Shown piece by piece: positions 9,362 to 17,611 of a stretch of 46,393 bases of DNA. The notes under the pieces were generated by a model. It was not told where the DNA came from and made no database searches. It was given only the letters and a program-made list of their open reading frames with translations. A program made the translations under genes and the position numbers. This stretch comes from Aestuariivita sp. (GTDB taxonomy: Bacteria > Pseudomonadota > Alphaproteobacteria > Rhodobacterales > Rhodobacteraceae), in the NCBI RefSeq assembly GCF_021404545.1, contig NZ_JAAWWD010000068.1, positions 1 through 46,393 of the forward strand, in the 5' to 3' direction. How positions within the stretch are numbered: the stretch's first letter is position 1; each line of letters starts with the position of its first letter.

Positions 9362-10089
9362 GCGATCCATTCCAGAACGTCGGGCACCGAAGCCGCCTCG
9401 TGCCGAACCGGTGTCGCGGGGCGATCGATCATCACCACCGGAAGGCCAAGGGCGCGGGCAGCGGCGATCTTGGCATAGGCTCCGGCGCCTCCGGAGTTTT
9501 TGGATACGATCAGATCGATCCCGTGCGTTTCCATCAGCCTGCGGTCTCCGTCTTCGGAAAACGGGCCGCGATCCACGATCACCTCGTGACGCGGAAAGGG
9601 CGGTGGGGTCTTGGGCGGATCGACCAGGCGCAACAGATAGCGGTGCTGCGGGTTGGGCGCGAAGTCGGTCAGGTGCATGCGGCCGACCGCCAGCATCACG
9701 TTGCAGGCCGGGCGGTCGAGCGCGGTCACCGCAGTGGCGATATCCGCAACATGCCGCCAGTCATCCCCATCCTGCGCGGTCCAGGGCGCACGGGTCAGAG
9801 CGATCAGCGGGACGGAGGCCAGGTTCGCCGCTTCCACCGCATTCCGGCTCATCTGCGTGGCGAAAGGATGGGTTGCGTCGATCAGATGGGTGATCCGCTC
9901 GGTCTTCAAATAGCGCGCCAGACCCTTTGCCCCACCGAACCCGCCCACACGCTGCGGCAAGGGCTGGCGCACGGGGCGATCCACGCGACCCGCGAAGGAC
10001 ACTGTGCCTGTCAGACCCCGCTCGGCCAAGGCCCGGCAAAGTGCCGTCGCTTCGGTTGTGCCGCCCAGGATCAGGAGGTTCGGTGTGAT
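9334..10089 (-). CDS. cobK: CobK, precorrin-6A reductase, on the opposite strand and with a non-canonical start
   Basis: CobK/CbiJ family enzyme that reduces precorrin-6A to dihydroprecorrin-6 with NADPH. The family motif DATHPFA is clear. No ATG, GTG or TTG precedes the N-terminal Rossmann strand LLILGGTTEATALC: the first standard start is TTG at 10029, which would delete that strand. Reading upstream in frame gives ATC at 10089-10087, with GGAG eight bases before it, and a normal length of 251 residues. I therefore place the start at ATC 10089, as a tentative choice; a CTG a few codons later is possible. The gene is antisense to its neighbours: its 3' end overlaps cobJ by 28 bases and its 5' end meets the cobL start, so its promoter must lie inside cobL or further along. 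Confidence 0.88.
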   Translation of the reverse strand: MTPNLLILGGTTEATALCRALAERGLTGTVSFAGRVDRPVRQPLPQRVGGFGGAKGLARYLKTERITHLIDATHPFATQMSRNAVEAANLASVPLIALTRAPWTAQDGDDWRHVADIATAVTALDRPACNVMLAVGRMHLTDFAPNPQHRYLLRLVDPPKTPPPFPRHEVIVDRGPFSEDGDRRLMETHGIDLIVSKNSGGAGAYAKIAAARALGLPVVMIDRPATPVRHEAASVPDVLEWIAHTRTDLGV

Positions 10090-11284
10090 GGCTGAGGCTC
10101 CGTGGGTGACGATTATCGGGTTGGGCGAAGATGGACTGGATGGCCTGTCGCCCGCAAGCCGGGACGCATTGGCGGCGGCGGAAATCGTTATGGGGCCGAC
10201 ACGTCATTTGGCGCTGTTGGGTGACATCGCGGCGGAGGTCGTGGAATGGCCCGTGCCGTTTGCCGACGGTTTGCCGAAGCTCCTTGGGAGGCGGGGACGG
10301 CGCGTGGTCGTCCTGGCCTCAGGCGATCCGTTCTGGTTCGGAGCGGGCCGCGCGATCGCGCGGTCGCTGACACCGGGAGAGTGGCGGGCCTTTCCCGGAA
10401 TATCGACCTTTTCGCTTGTGGCGGCCCGGTTGGGCTGGCCGTTGGACCAGACATGTTGCCTTGGCCTGCACGCCGCCCCCATTCAACGCATACGGCGGCA
10501 TCTGGCGAAGGGGGCAAGGCTGATCGTGCTGTTGCGTGATGGCGCCGCCGTATCGGATCTGGCGGCTTGCCTGGAGACGACCGGCTTTGATGCCAGTTTC
10601 CTGCATGTCTGCGAAGCAATGGGCGGCCCGCGTGAGAGGATCCGCCACATCTCGGTCGCCGACGCGCGCTCGGGCGATTTCCGTCACCCCGTCTGTGTGG
10701 CGGTCGAGGTGGCAGGAGGCGGCCCGGCCCTGCCCAAGACCTCGGGCTTACCGGACAATCTGTTCAAGACCGACGGCGTAATGACAAAGCGCGCGGTGCG
10801 GGCTTTGACGCTGTCAGCGCTGGCCCCGAAACCCGGAGAATATCTTTGGGATATCGGGGGCGGGTCCGGCAGCATCGCCGTGGAATGGGCCCTGGCGCAT
10901 CCGAGTTGTCGTGTCAGCTCTATCGAACTGCGCTCGGATCGCGCGGCGTTGATCGAGATGAACGCGGCGGCGTTCGGGGTGGCCGTGGACGTTGTGACGG
11001 GCGGCGCACCTGAGGTGCTCGACAGGTTAGATGCGCCGGATGTGGTGTTTGTGGGTGGGGGGCTTGATCGCGCGCTTTTGGATGATTTACGCGCGCGTTT
11101 GGCCCCGGGCGTAAGGCTTGTCGCCAATGCCGTAACGCTGGAAACCGAGGCATTGCTGGCCGAGGCGCAGGCGGATCTGGGCGGGGATCTGATGCGGATC
11201 GAGGTTTCCAACATAACCGCGATGGGATTGAAGCGCGGTTGGAAAGCGGCCTATCCCGTGGTGCAGTGGAGCGTGGTCCTATGA
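10088..11284 (+). CDS. cobL: CobL, precorrin-6Y C5,15-methyltransferase (decarboxylating)
   Basis: 398-residue two-domain enzyme: an N-terminal tetrapyrrole methylase (CbiE-like, IIGLGEDGLDGLSP) and a C-terminal Rossmann methyltransferase (CbiT-like, WDIGGGSGSIAVEWALAH). Together they methylate C5 and C15 and decarboxylate the C12 acetate side chain to give precorrin-8X. ATG 10088 is preceded by AGGAGG at 10073-10078, nine bases away; the open frame reaches back to 10004 inside cobK, but that part lacks family similarity. Its ribosome-binding site lies within the start region of antisense cobK. The stop overlaps cobE. Confidence 0.94.
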   Translation: MAEAPWVTIIGLGEDGLDGLSPASRDALAAAEIVMGPTRHLALLGDIAAEVVEWPVPFADGLPKLLGRRGRRVVVLASGDPFWFGAGRAIARSLTPGEWRAFPGISTFSLVAARLGWPLDQTCCLGLHAAPIQRIRRHLAKGARLIVLLRDGAAVSDLAACLETTGFDASFLHVCEAMGGPRERIRHISVADARSGDFRHPVCVAVEVAGGGPALPKTSGLPDNLFKTDGVMTKRAVRALTLSALAPKPGEYLWDIGGGSGSIAVEWALAHPSCRVSSIELRSDRAALIEMNAAAFGVAVDVVTGGAPEVLDRLDAPDVVFVGGGLDRALLDDLRARLAPGVRLVANAVTLETEALLAEAQADLGGDLMRIEVSNITAMGLKRGWKAAYPVVQWSVVL

Positions 11285-11643
11285 TTGTCGCGGGGTTTGG
11301 GTTCAACGCGCAGGCGCGGGTGGACAGCCTGTTGGAGGCAATGGCTCTGGCCGGTCCGACGCCCGACGGTGTGGCGACCTTGGTCGGCAAGGCGGATGGC
11401 GAGATATTCGCGCGGTTTGCGGACCTGCTGGGCCGCCGCGCGATATTTGTCGCGGCGGTGGATGCACAAGCGCAATCGACGCTGACAAAGTCGGACCGGT
11501 CCATCGCGGCCCATGGTGTCGGATCGGTGGCTGAGGCCTGCGCTTTGGCGGCGGCGGGGCCGGGGGCAAAGCTGCTGGGGCCGCGCGTGATCTCCGCCGA
11601 CCGGACAGCGACCTGCGCCCTGGCGGAAAGGTCCGAACGATGA
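11281..11643 (+). CDS. cobE: CobE, cobalamin biosynthesis protein
   Basis: 120-residue protein matching CobE, the stand-alone equivalent of the C-terminal part of CbiG. It is needed for the aerobic pathway, but its exact chemistry is not settled; carrier or ring-opening roles have been discussed. It begins [12 protein letters not shown] and carries the [20 protein letters not shown] segment seen in the family. The ATG overlaps the cobL stop, and the TGA overlaps the cobM ATG. Confidence 0.88.
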   Translation: MIVAGFGFNAQARVDSLLEAMALAGPTPDGVATLVGKADGEIFARFADLLGRRAIFVAAVDAQAQSTLTKSDRSIAAHGVGSVAEACALAAAGPGAKLLGPRVISADRTATCALAERSER

Positions 11644-12434
11644 GCGTGCATTTCATCGGTGCAGGTCCAGGCGCGCCCGACCTGCTGACCCTGCGGGGCC
11701 GCGATCTGATCGCGGCCTGCCCGGTCTGCCTTTATGCCGGATCGCTGGTACCCGAGGCAGTGCTTGACCATTGCCCCGACGACGCGGAGATCGTGAATAC
11801 CGCCCCGCTCGACCTGGATGCCATCGTTGCAAGAATGGCGGCCGCCCATGCGGCAGGCCAAGACGTGGCGCGCCTTCATTCGGGCGATCTGTCGGTCTGG
11901 TCTGCCATGGGGGAACAGATCCGCCGCCTGCGCGCGCTCAAGATCCCCTACACCGTCACACCCGGAGTGCCGTCATTTGCCGCCGCCGCGGCGACGTTGG
12001 GCGCGGAGTTGACCCTTCCGGGTGTTGCGCAATCGGTGGTGTTGACCCGGACCCCGGGACGCGCGTCCTCGATGCCGGAACGCGAAACACTGGCCAATTT
12101 CGCCGCCACCGGTGCCACGCTGGCAATCCATCTTTCAATCCAGAACGTGACGGCGGTGGTGGATGATCTGCGCCCCTGCTATGGTGGCGATTGCCCGGTC
12201 TGCGTAGTGTACCGCGCCTCGTGGCCGGACGAGCGGATCATCCGCGCGACGCTGGACAGCCTGGCCGATCATCTGCCGCCCGAGATTGCGCGGACCGCGC
12301 TGATCCTGGTCGGCCCGGCCCTGGCGGCGGAAGGTTTCGTGGAAAGCTGCCTGTATTCAACGGATTATGATCGGCGCTATCGACCGCAGACGGCGGATAG
12401 CCCGTGGTCGGAATGGAGGCATGGTGATGATTGA
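11640..12434 (+). CDS. cobM: CobM, precorrin-4 C11-methyltransferase
   Basis: 264-residue SAM-dependent methylase converting precorrin-4 to precorrin-5. Motifs: [20 protein letters not shown] at the N-terminus, [21 protein letters not shown], and [20 protein letters not shown], all typical for CobM/CbiF. The ATG overlaps the cobE stop, and the 3' end overlaps the beginning of cobB by eight bases. Confidence 0.95.
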   Translation: MSVHFIGAGPGAPDLLTLRGRDLIAACPVCLYAGSLVPEAVLDHCPDDAEIVNTAPLDLDAIVARMAAAHAAGQDVARLHSGDLSVWSAMGEQIRRLRALKIPYTVTPGVPSFAAAAATLGAELTLPGVAQSVVLTRTPGRASSMPERETLANFAATGATLAIHLSIQNVTAVVDDLRPCYGGDCPVCVVYRASWPDERIIRATLDSLADHLPPEIARTALILVGPALAAEGFVESCLYSTDYDRRYRPQTADSPWSEWRHGDD

Positions 12435-13746
12435 GCCGCGCGGTCTGATGATCTCAGCCCCCGCATCCGGAACCGGCAAGACCACGGTAATGCTGGGGCT
12501 TTTGCGGGCTTTGGCCGATGATGGGCTAGAGGTCCAGCCCTTCAAATCGGGACCGGATTACATCGATCCCGCCTTTCACTTCGCAGCCGCACGGCGTGCC
12601 TCGTACAATTTCGATACTTGGGCGATGGGCCCGGCTTTGCTTTCGGGCATCGCGCATAGGGCTGAAGGCGCGGATATCTGCGTCGCCGAAGGGTCAATGG
12701 GGTTGTTCGATGGTGTGGCAACGCGCGGGCAGGTGGGGTTCGGCAGTTCCGCCGAGACCGCAAAGCACATGGGCTGGCCTGTGGTTCTTGTCATCGATGT
12801 AAGCGGGCAGGCGCAATCGGCAGCGGCCACCGCGATGGGGTTCCGCGACTATGATCCGGATCTACCATTCGCGGGGGTCATTCTGAATCGTGTCGCCAGT
12901 CCGCGGCACGACCGATTGGCGCGCCTCGGTATGGATCGGGCGGGCATCCGGGTGCTGGGGGCCTTGCCCCGGCGCGGTGACCTGACCCTGCCTGAGCGGC
13001 ATCTGGGCCTGATTCAGGCGGTGGAACATCCTGATCTGGAGGCCGCCGTCTCGGGGTATGCGGCATTCCTGCGCGAGCATGTGGATCTGGCCATACTGAG
13101 GGAGGCGGCGACGGGTGCGGTTCTGGAAGGACCGACAGGCCTGCCAAGACCACCCGCCCAGCGTATTGCGTTGGCCCGGGATGCGGCGTTTTCCTTCACC
13201 TATCCACATTTGATTGAGGGATGGCGCGCGGCCGGGGCCGAGATCCTGCCGTTTTCCCCCTTGGCCGATGAAGCACCCGACAAGGACGCCGATCTGGTCT
13301 GGTTGCCTGGCGGCTACCCGGAATTGCATGCCGGACGGATTGCGGCGGCCGAGACGTTTCGCGCGGGCCTGCGCAAACATGCGGAGACCAGGCCGGTTCA
13401 TGGTGAATGCGGGGGCTATATGGCACTGGGGGCGGCGCTGATCGACAAGGACGGCGTGCGGCATCGGATGGCCGGGCTGCTTGGCCTTGTGACCAGTTAC
13501 GAGACGCGGAAATTCCACCTCGGCTATCGGCGTGCGGTGCTGGAAGATGCGATGCCGGGGCACCGCGTCGGCGCTGCGCTGCGCGGGCATGAATTCCACT
13601 ACTCGACCATTCTGGACCAACCGGACGCCCCTCTCGCGCAGGTCTTCGATGCCGATGGCAATCCCGTGCCGGAAACCGGGTCCCGCAACGGCCACGTCAC
13701 CGGCACGTTCTTCCACCTGATCACGGCAGAGGATGCGGCCGCATGA
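12427..13746 (+). CDS. cobB: CobB, hydrogenobyrinic acid a,c-diamide synthase
   Basis: 439-residue glutamine-dependent amidotransferase that amidates the a and c carboxylates of hydrogenobyrinic acid with ATP and glutamine. The N-terminal dethiobiotin-synthetase-like domain has the P-loop [11 protein letters not shown]. The C-terminal triad-type glutaminase domain has the catalytic Cys in [11 protein letters not shown] and the late HEFHYS segment. ATG 12427 lies seven bases after GGAGG (12415-12419); ATG 12421 is too close to that site. The product is the substrate of the cobaltochelatase, whose CobN is encoded upstream. Confidence 0.94.
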   Translation: MIEPRGLMISAPASGTGKTTVMLGLLRALADDGLEVQPFKSGPDYIDPAFHFAAARRASYNFDTWAMGPALLSGIAHRAEGADICVAEGSMGLFDGVATRGQVGFGSSAETAKHMGWPVVLVIDVSGQAQSAAATAMGFRDYDPDLPFAGVILNRVASPRHDRLARLGMDRAGIRVLGALPRRGDLTLPERHLGLIQAVEHPDLEAAVSGYAAFLREHVDLAILREAATGAVLEGPTGLPRPPAQRIALARDAAFSFTYPHLIEGWRAAGAEILPFSPLADEAPDKDADLVWLPGGYPELHAGRIAAAETFRAGLRKHAETRPVHGECGGYMALGAALIDKDGVRHRMAGLLGLVTSYETRKFHLGYRRAVLEDAMPGHRVGAALRGHEFHYSTILDQPDAPLAQVFDADGNPVPETGSRNGHVTGTFFHLITAEDAAA

Positions 13747-14471
13747 GCGGGTTTGTCAGCTTTGTGGGCTCCGGCCCCGGTGACCCGGAGCTTCTGACGC
13801 TCAAGGCGGTGGACCGGCTGAAGCGCGCCGATGCGGTGCTGTTCGATGATCTGTCATCGGGTCCGATCCTGTCCCATGCGCGGTCCGGGGCCGACCTGGT
13901 GGGCGTGGGCAAACGCGCGGGCCGCCCGTCGCCCCGACAGCATCACGTGAGCCGACTTTTGGTCGATTACGCCGAGACCGGCCAGCGTGTCGTGCGCCTG
14001 AAATCCGGCGATAGCGGCATTTTCGGACGGCTGGAGGAAGAAATCACGGCGCTGCGGGCCGCCGGGATCGGGTATGAGATCATCCCCGGTGTTCCCTCGG
14101 CTTGCGCGGCGGCGGCGGCGGCGGGCATTCCGCTGACCCGGCGGCTGACCGCGCGGCGCATTCAGTTCGTGACCGGCCACGATGTGTCCGGCGAATTGCC
14201 CGAGGATATCGACCTGACCGCACTTGCCGATCCGACAGCCAGCACGGTGGTCTTCATGGGCAAGCGCACCTTCCCAAAGCTGGCGGCGGCGTTGGTCGAG
14301 AAAGGCCTGCCGGCCGACACGCCCGCGGTCCTCGCGGAAGCCGTCAGCACGCCGGATCAGGCGATCCAGCGCAGCACGATCACCGCATTGGCCGAGCGGT
14401 TGGGCGGAGGCATCGGTGCGGCACCTGCGCTGATCCTCTATGGCCCCCTCGCCGACGGGCGCGATGATTGA
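13743..14471 (+). CDS. cobA: CobA, uroporphyrinogen-III C2,C7-methyltransferase
   Basis: 242-residue SAM-dependent uroporphyrinogen III methyltransferase making precorrin-2, the entry step of the pathway. Motifs: VGSGPGDPELLTLKAV, YDDLS-type VLFDDLSS, VVRLKSGDSGIFGRLEEE and IIPGVPSACAAAAAAGIPLT, followed by TGHD. It lacks the CysG dehydrogenase/chelatase part, so it is the B12-dedicated enzyme and not siroheme synthase. The ATG overlaps the cobB stop, and the TGA overlaps cobF by eight bases. Confidence 0.94.
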   Translation: MSGFVSFVGSGPGDPELLTLKAVDRLKRADAVLFDDLSSGPILSHARSGADLVGVGKRAGRPSPRQHHVSRLLVDYAETGQRVVRLKSGDSGIFGRLEEEITALRAAGIGYEIIPGVPSACAAAAAAGIPLTRRLTARRIQFVTGHDVSGELPEDIDLTALADPTASTVVFMGKRTFPKLAAALVEKGLPADTPAVLAEAVSTPDQAIQRSTITALAERLGGGIGAAPALILYGPLADGRDD

Positions 14472-15207
14472 GCTGTGGCTCATAGGGATTGGCACCGGCA
14501 GCCCGGGCCATGTGACGCTTGAAGCGCAGGTCGCGCTGCGGGATGCGGCGCTGATCCTTGTTCCACGCAAGGGTGTCGGCAAAGACGATCTGGTCGAGAT
14601 CCGGCACCGGATCATTGCCGAGGCCGGATCGAAGGCGCGCCTGGTGGCATTCGACTACCCGGTTCGCGACCCGGCATTGCCCTATCTGGATCGGGTTGAA
14701 CGCTGGCATGACGAGATCGCGGCACGCTGGCAGGCGGCCATTGACGCGGCGGGTGCGGACGGCCCGGTCGCGCTGCTGGTTTGGGGGGACCCGTCGCTTT
14801 ACGACAGCACGCTCAGGATCGCGCGGCGGCTGGACCCAGCCCCGCGCCTCAAGGTGTTTCCGGGCATCACGGCGCTGCAGGCCTTGACGGCGGCCCACGC
14901 GATCCCGCTGAATGCGCTGGCCGGCACCGTAACGGTCACGACGGGGCGGCGGCTTCGGGACCATGGTTGGCCCGAGGGCGCAGAGAGCGTTGTCGTGATG
15001 CTGGACGGGGAATGCAGCTTCCAAACGCTCAGCCGCGCGGACTTGCTGATCTGGTGGGGTGCATTTCTGGGCATGCAGGAGCAGATCGTCGATCATGGAC
15101 CTGTGTCCGAAGTGGCGGCCCGGATCGTCGATACCCGCGCGAAGGCGCGGGAGGCCCATGGCTGGATCATGGACACCTATCTGCTGCGCCCGGAGGATGT
15201 GTCATGA
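14464..15207 (+). CDS. cobF: CobF, precorrin-6A synthase (deacetylating), C1-methyltransferase
   Basis: 247-residue SAM-dependent methylase that methylates C1 of precorrin-5 with loss of the extruded acetyl unit, giving precorrin-6A. It is specific to the aerobic route. Motifs: LIGIGTGSPGHVTLEAQVAL at the N-terminus, the CobF signature VPRKGVGKDDLVEIRH, and LLVWGDPSLYDSTLRIARR. ATG 14464 overlaps the end of cobA; an ATG 24 bases upstream lies within cobA and is less likely. The stop overlaps the next ATG. Confidence 0.93.
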   Translation: MIELWLIGIGTGSPGHVTLEAQVALRDAALILVPRKGVGKDDLVEIRHRIIAEAGSKARLVAFDYPVRDPALPYLDRVERWHDEIAARWQAAIDAAGADGPVALLVWGDPSLYDSTLRIARRLDPAPRLKVFPGITALQALTAAHAIPLNALAGTVTVTTGRRLRDHGWPEGAESVVVMLDGECSFQTLSRADLLIWWGAFLGMQEQIVDHGPVSEVAARIVDTRAKAREAHGWIMDTYLLRPEDVS

Positions 15208-15551
15208 GCCGGCCGATCGTGCGCTTGTGTTCGACCTGCGAGCCTGCGGGCGCGGAGGCGGCGCGCGTGGCGTTGACAGAGGCCTTGGTCGTGGCGGGTC
15301 TGGATGCGGCGGTGGTTGACCAGGCCTGCATGAGTGCCTGTTCTAACCCTGTCAGCCTTTCGCTTCAGGCCGATGGTCGTGCAACCTACTTCTTTGCGGG
15401 CGTCGATCCGCAAGACGATCTCGCGGATATCGTGGGCACTGTGCGCGCCTATCTCGACAGCCCTGCGGGCTGGATCGAGGATGCCAGACCCTGCGGCCGG
15501 TTGCGCCATTGCCTTGTCGGACGCGTGCCCGCACTTAGTCCGGGATCGTGA
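15204..15551 (+). CDS. DUF1636 family protein, cob operon, second copy
   Basis: 115-residue DUF1636 protein closing the cob operon. Cysteines lie in CSTC (residues 9-12) and CMSAC near residues 47-51, again like the spacing in thioredoxin-fold [2Fe-2S] ferredoxins. The family ending (RPCGRLRHCLVGRVP) is present. It is clearly diverged from the first copy at 1193-1570. The ATG overlaps the cobF stop, so it is cotranscribed. Function unknown; its place in a B12-riboswitch operon suggests a role in cobalt handling or electron supply. The last 17 bases overlap the 3' end of the minus-strand gene at 15535. Confidence 0.82.
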   Translation: MSRPIVRLCSTCEPAGAEAARVALTEALVVAGLDAAVVDQACMSACSNPVSLSLQADGRATYFFAGVDPQDDLADIVGTVRAYLDSPAGWIEDARPCGRLRHCLVGRVPALSPGS

Positions 15552-16032
15552 CGCTGGCCGAGATCGGTGCGTCTGCTATGGCCAACGGGCGGTGATCGTT
15601 TGCGTTCAACGTGATCTTGACCACATCCCCGGCCTGCACTGCGCCCAGATGGACCCATGACCCGTAGTAGCGTCCAATCTTCTCGGCATTCACATAGACA
15701 TGGACATGGCCCTCGCCGGGCACATGATCGCCGCTGACATTCTGCGGTGAAAACGTGAAGTTCTCGGTCCGAATCTGAAGGTTCCAGCTGCCATCCGGAT
15801 CGGCGTGCAGCATCGCGTCCAGTGTGGGATTGTCGGCCGCCTTATCCAGCACCAGCCGCGTGGAATGGTCGTGGCCCGCCATGCCCGGCATCGTCGTGCC
15901 GTGATCGCCATGATGGGTCGGATCGGAATGGTCGTGGCCATCCAGCGTGATGCCATTGGCGGCGGCGATGGTAAAGCCGATGCCGGTGCCAAAAATCAGA
16001 CCAATGGCCAGCAAGGGAAGTCCGGTTCTCAT
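15535..16032 (-). CDS. Exported His-rich protein of the cbt operon
   Basis: 165-residue protein with an N-terminal hydrophobic segment (MRTGLPLLAIGLIFGTGIGF) that should act as a signal peptide or anchor. A His/Asp-rich stretch (HDHSDPTHHGDHG, then MPGMAGHDH) follows, then a beta-rich domain containing GEGHVHVYVN. I do not recognise the family with certainty. It is the last gene of the riboswitch-controlled cbtB-cbtA operon, which suggests a periplasmic cobalt-binding or delivery role; copper binding through the MPGM part is an alternative. ATG 16032 has AGAGGTG upstream; the frame is open to 16077, without a better start. The 3' end overlaps the second DUF1636 gene. Confidence 0.75.
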   Translation of the reverse strand: MRTGLPLLAIGLIFGTGIGFTIAAANGITLDGHDHSDPTHHGDHGTTMPGMAGHDHSTRLVLDKAADNPTLDAMLHADPDGSWNLQIRTENFTFSPQNVSGDHVPGEGHVHVYVNAEKIGRYYGSWVHLGAVQAGDVVKITLNANDHRPLAIADAPISASVTIPD

Positions 16033-16113
16033 GGTCTTGCACCTCTTGTCCAGAAAGGGAAAGGGACACCGCAACATGTGCGGTGCCCGATCCGGTATCG
16101 TTTCGCGGTGACG

Positions 16114-16815
16114 TCAGGCCGTCTGCGTGGTTGCGTCGTCTTCGGCCAGGCGGGTCCAGAAATAGCCTGCAAAGCCGCCCAAGATCACCCAGACCGCCAG
16201 CCCCACGCCGAAGGCCCGCGCGGCAAAAAGCGCGCCGATCTCTGTGGGGACCGGGCCGGTGAAGACGTCGGGTTCGGGCGCGCCGTAGACATGGGGAGCC
16301 AACAGCAGAACCACCGCCGCGCCCCAGCCGAGCCAGTTTTTGGCAAACGCGATCAGCCACAGGGCAACCCCGGCCAGACCAACGGTGGCGAACCACCAGA
16401 TCTGACGCAGGCCCACATCCGCCGCCGCCACGCCTGGCACTTCCGGGGCCAGCGAGAAGCCGGGGGCCAGATGCACCACGACAAACCCGGCCACGCCCCA
16501 GATCAGGCCGCTGCGCGCCGTGATCGCCGCGCCCCGGGTTTCGGCCTGGGACATCAGCGCCAGAAGGATCATCGCATAGGCCGTGTAGACGAGCATCGTG
16601 AACACAACACTCAACCCGTCGCGCACAAGATCGATACCGCCCAGGTCCTGGATGGCGGACACGGTGGAGGCCGAGCCGAAATGCACCAGTTCGCCACCTT
16701 CATAAAGCTCGGCATGAAGCAGGACGGGCTGGACGAAGTAAAGCTGCAACAGGGCGGCAATCAGCCCCGCAACCGCACCAGCGAGCAACGCGCTGGTCAA
16801 CAATCTGATCAGCAT
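16114..16815 (-). CDS. cbtA: CbtA, cobalt transporter subunit
   Basis: 233-residue membrane protein of the CbtA family, predicted to import cobalt together with CbtB. About five hydrophobic segments are visible, the first starting IRLLTSALLAGAVAGLIAAL and the last near the C-terminus (WVILGGFAGYFW). The start at 16815 is chosen because the protein begins just before the first membrane segment and lies five bases after cbtB; the longer frame to 16902 overlaps cbtB. It is governed by the minus-strand B12 riboswitch at 17040-17225. Confidence 0.9.
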   Translation of the reverse strand: MLIRLLTSALLAGAVAGLIAALLQLYFVQPVLLHAELYEGGELVHFGSASTVSAIQDLGGIDLVRDGLSVVFTMLVYTAYAMILLALMSQAETRGAAITARSGLIWGVAGFVVVHLAPGFSLAPEVPGVAAADVGLRQIWWFATVGLAGVALWLIAFAKNWLGWGAAVVLLLAPHVYGAPEPDVFTGPVPTEIGALFAARAFGVGLAVWVILGGFAGYFWTRLAEDDATTQTA

Positions 16816-16819
16816 GATC

Positions 16820-16990
16820 TTAGTGGCAGGGGAAGCCGGTTGCATGACGCATATCGTGGGCGGCGTCATGCAGCGTGGCGGCCTGAACGTGACCGGTGAC
16901 AATCATCAGTGTCAGGCCAATTGCGGCCACGAGAACCGCTGCGCCAAGGCGAGAACCGGCTGAGGATGTTGTTTGTGCTTGGGTCGTCAT
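16820..16990 (-). CDS. cbtB: CbtB, small cobalt transporter subunit
   Basis: 56-residue protein with one membrane segment (LGAAVLVAAIGLTLMIVTGHV) and a C-terminal His-containing tail (HDAAHDMRHATGFPCH) that fits metal binding, as in the CbtB family. AAGGAGC lies about six bases before ATG 16990. It is the first gene after the riboswitch and is followed at once by cbtA. Confidence 0.9.
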   Translation of the reverse strand: MTTQAQTTSSAGSRLGAAVLVAAIGLTLMIVTGHVQAATLHDAAHDMRHATGFPCH

Positions 16991-17039
16991 ATGTAGCTCC
17001 TTTTTTGCTGTCACACCCGACAGCTATCTGCACTTACAT

Positions 17040-17225
17040 CCGGCAGGTCTCCTGGCTCGCGGTTCGTGTCTCGGACTTGCCTTCCCAGATTGCTCCAGTG
17101 GCGTTGTCAGCCTTCATCACCGCTTACAGTTGCGGGGGCAGCCGCAGAGTTGGAGCTGATGGCTCCGCACTGCGTTCCCTGTTTCCTCCTGAGCGACTCT
17201 GTTGCGCCCAGGAACCGAATGTCAG
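17040..17225 (-). promoter_or_regulatory. Cobalamin riboswitch upstream of cbtB-cbtA
   Basis: On the minus strand the elements occur in order: CGGTTCCTGG, AGGAGGAAACAGGGAACGC, GGCTGCCCCCGCAACTGTAA, GCCACTGGAGC, TGGGAAGGC, and the B12 box AGCCAGGAGACCTGCC (17042-17057). This is a near-ideal cobalamin riboswitch about 50 bases before the cbtB ATG. It should shut cobalt uptake when B12 is plentiful. The 5' edge is approximate. Confidence 0.95.
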
Positions 17226-17271
17226 CCTGTAGTGACAGAAGGGCGCCAAGCCCGTCAACCGGATTGGCGCC

Positions 17272-17496
17272 TCATTTGAGATTGTGAGTATGGTTCTTCT
17301 TGAATTGACAGCATCCGGCGCGGCCTGACGCCTGGGTCCGAATGGCTTCGTCAATCTCATCGGCAAGAAGATCAATCATGAAATCCGTGACCGAATGAAC
17401 CTGGGAGCGATCGTCTCGGATGAAGGGACAAAGCACAAGCTGCGATATCAATTTGGTTGCCCAGTCCCAGATTTTGTGCCCGCGCACCCCGTTCAA
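17272..17496 (-). CDS. Possible small protein or gene remnant
   Basis: A 74-codon open frame with a TTG start and no clear ribosome-binding site. The middle (FMIDLLADEIDEAIR) would be an acidic amphipathic helix. I do not recognise a family. It lies in a 380-base stretch between the riboswitch and the Fic gene that is otherwise empty, and it could equally be a degraded gene or chance. Confidence 0.25.
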   Translation of the reverse strand: MNGVRGHKIWDWATKLISQLVLCPFIRDDRSQVHSVTDFMIDLLADEIDEAIRTQASGRAGCCQFKKNHTHNLK

Positions 17497-17521
17497 ATCA
17501 TCTACAGCGCCGCCTCAGATC

Positions 17522-17538
17522 TAAATGCTAAGGGACAA
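17522..17538 (+). repeat. 17-base repeat, right copy
   Basis: TAAATGCTAAGGGACAA, one mismatch to 397-413, same orientation. It lies just before the promoter region of the Fic gene. See the left copy; its role is unknown. Confidence 0.35.
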
Positions 17539-17549
17539 GAGCGATAGGA

Positions 17550-17611
17550 TTGACGCCTATGGCTCAAAAATGATCTATCTATGAGTTATAGAAAGGATCT
17601 CTATAACTCAT
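17550..17611 (+). promoter_or_regulatory. Candidate promoter and perfect inverted repeat over the fic start
   Basis: TTGACG (17550-17555) is followed after 17 bases by ATCTAT (17573-17578), a modest -35/-10 pair. Right after it lies a perfect 12-base inverted repeat, ATGAGTTATAGA (17581-17592) and TCTATAACTCAT (17600-17611), whose second arm runs into the Fic ATG (17610). The 7-base loop holds AAGGA, the likely ribosome-binding site. It could be an operator for the winged-helix domain at the Fic C-terminus, or an RNA hairpin exposing or hiding the start. Confidence 0.6.
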
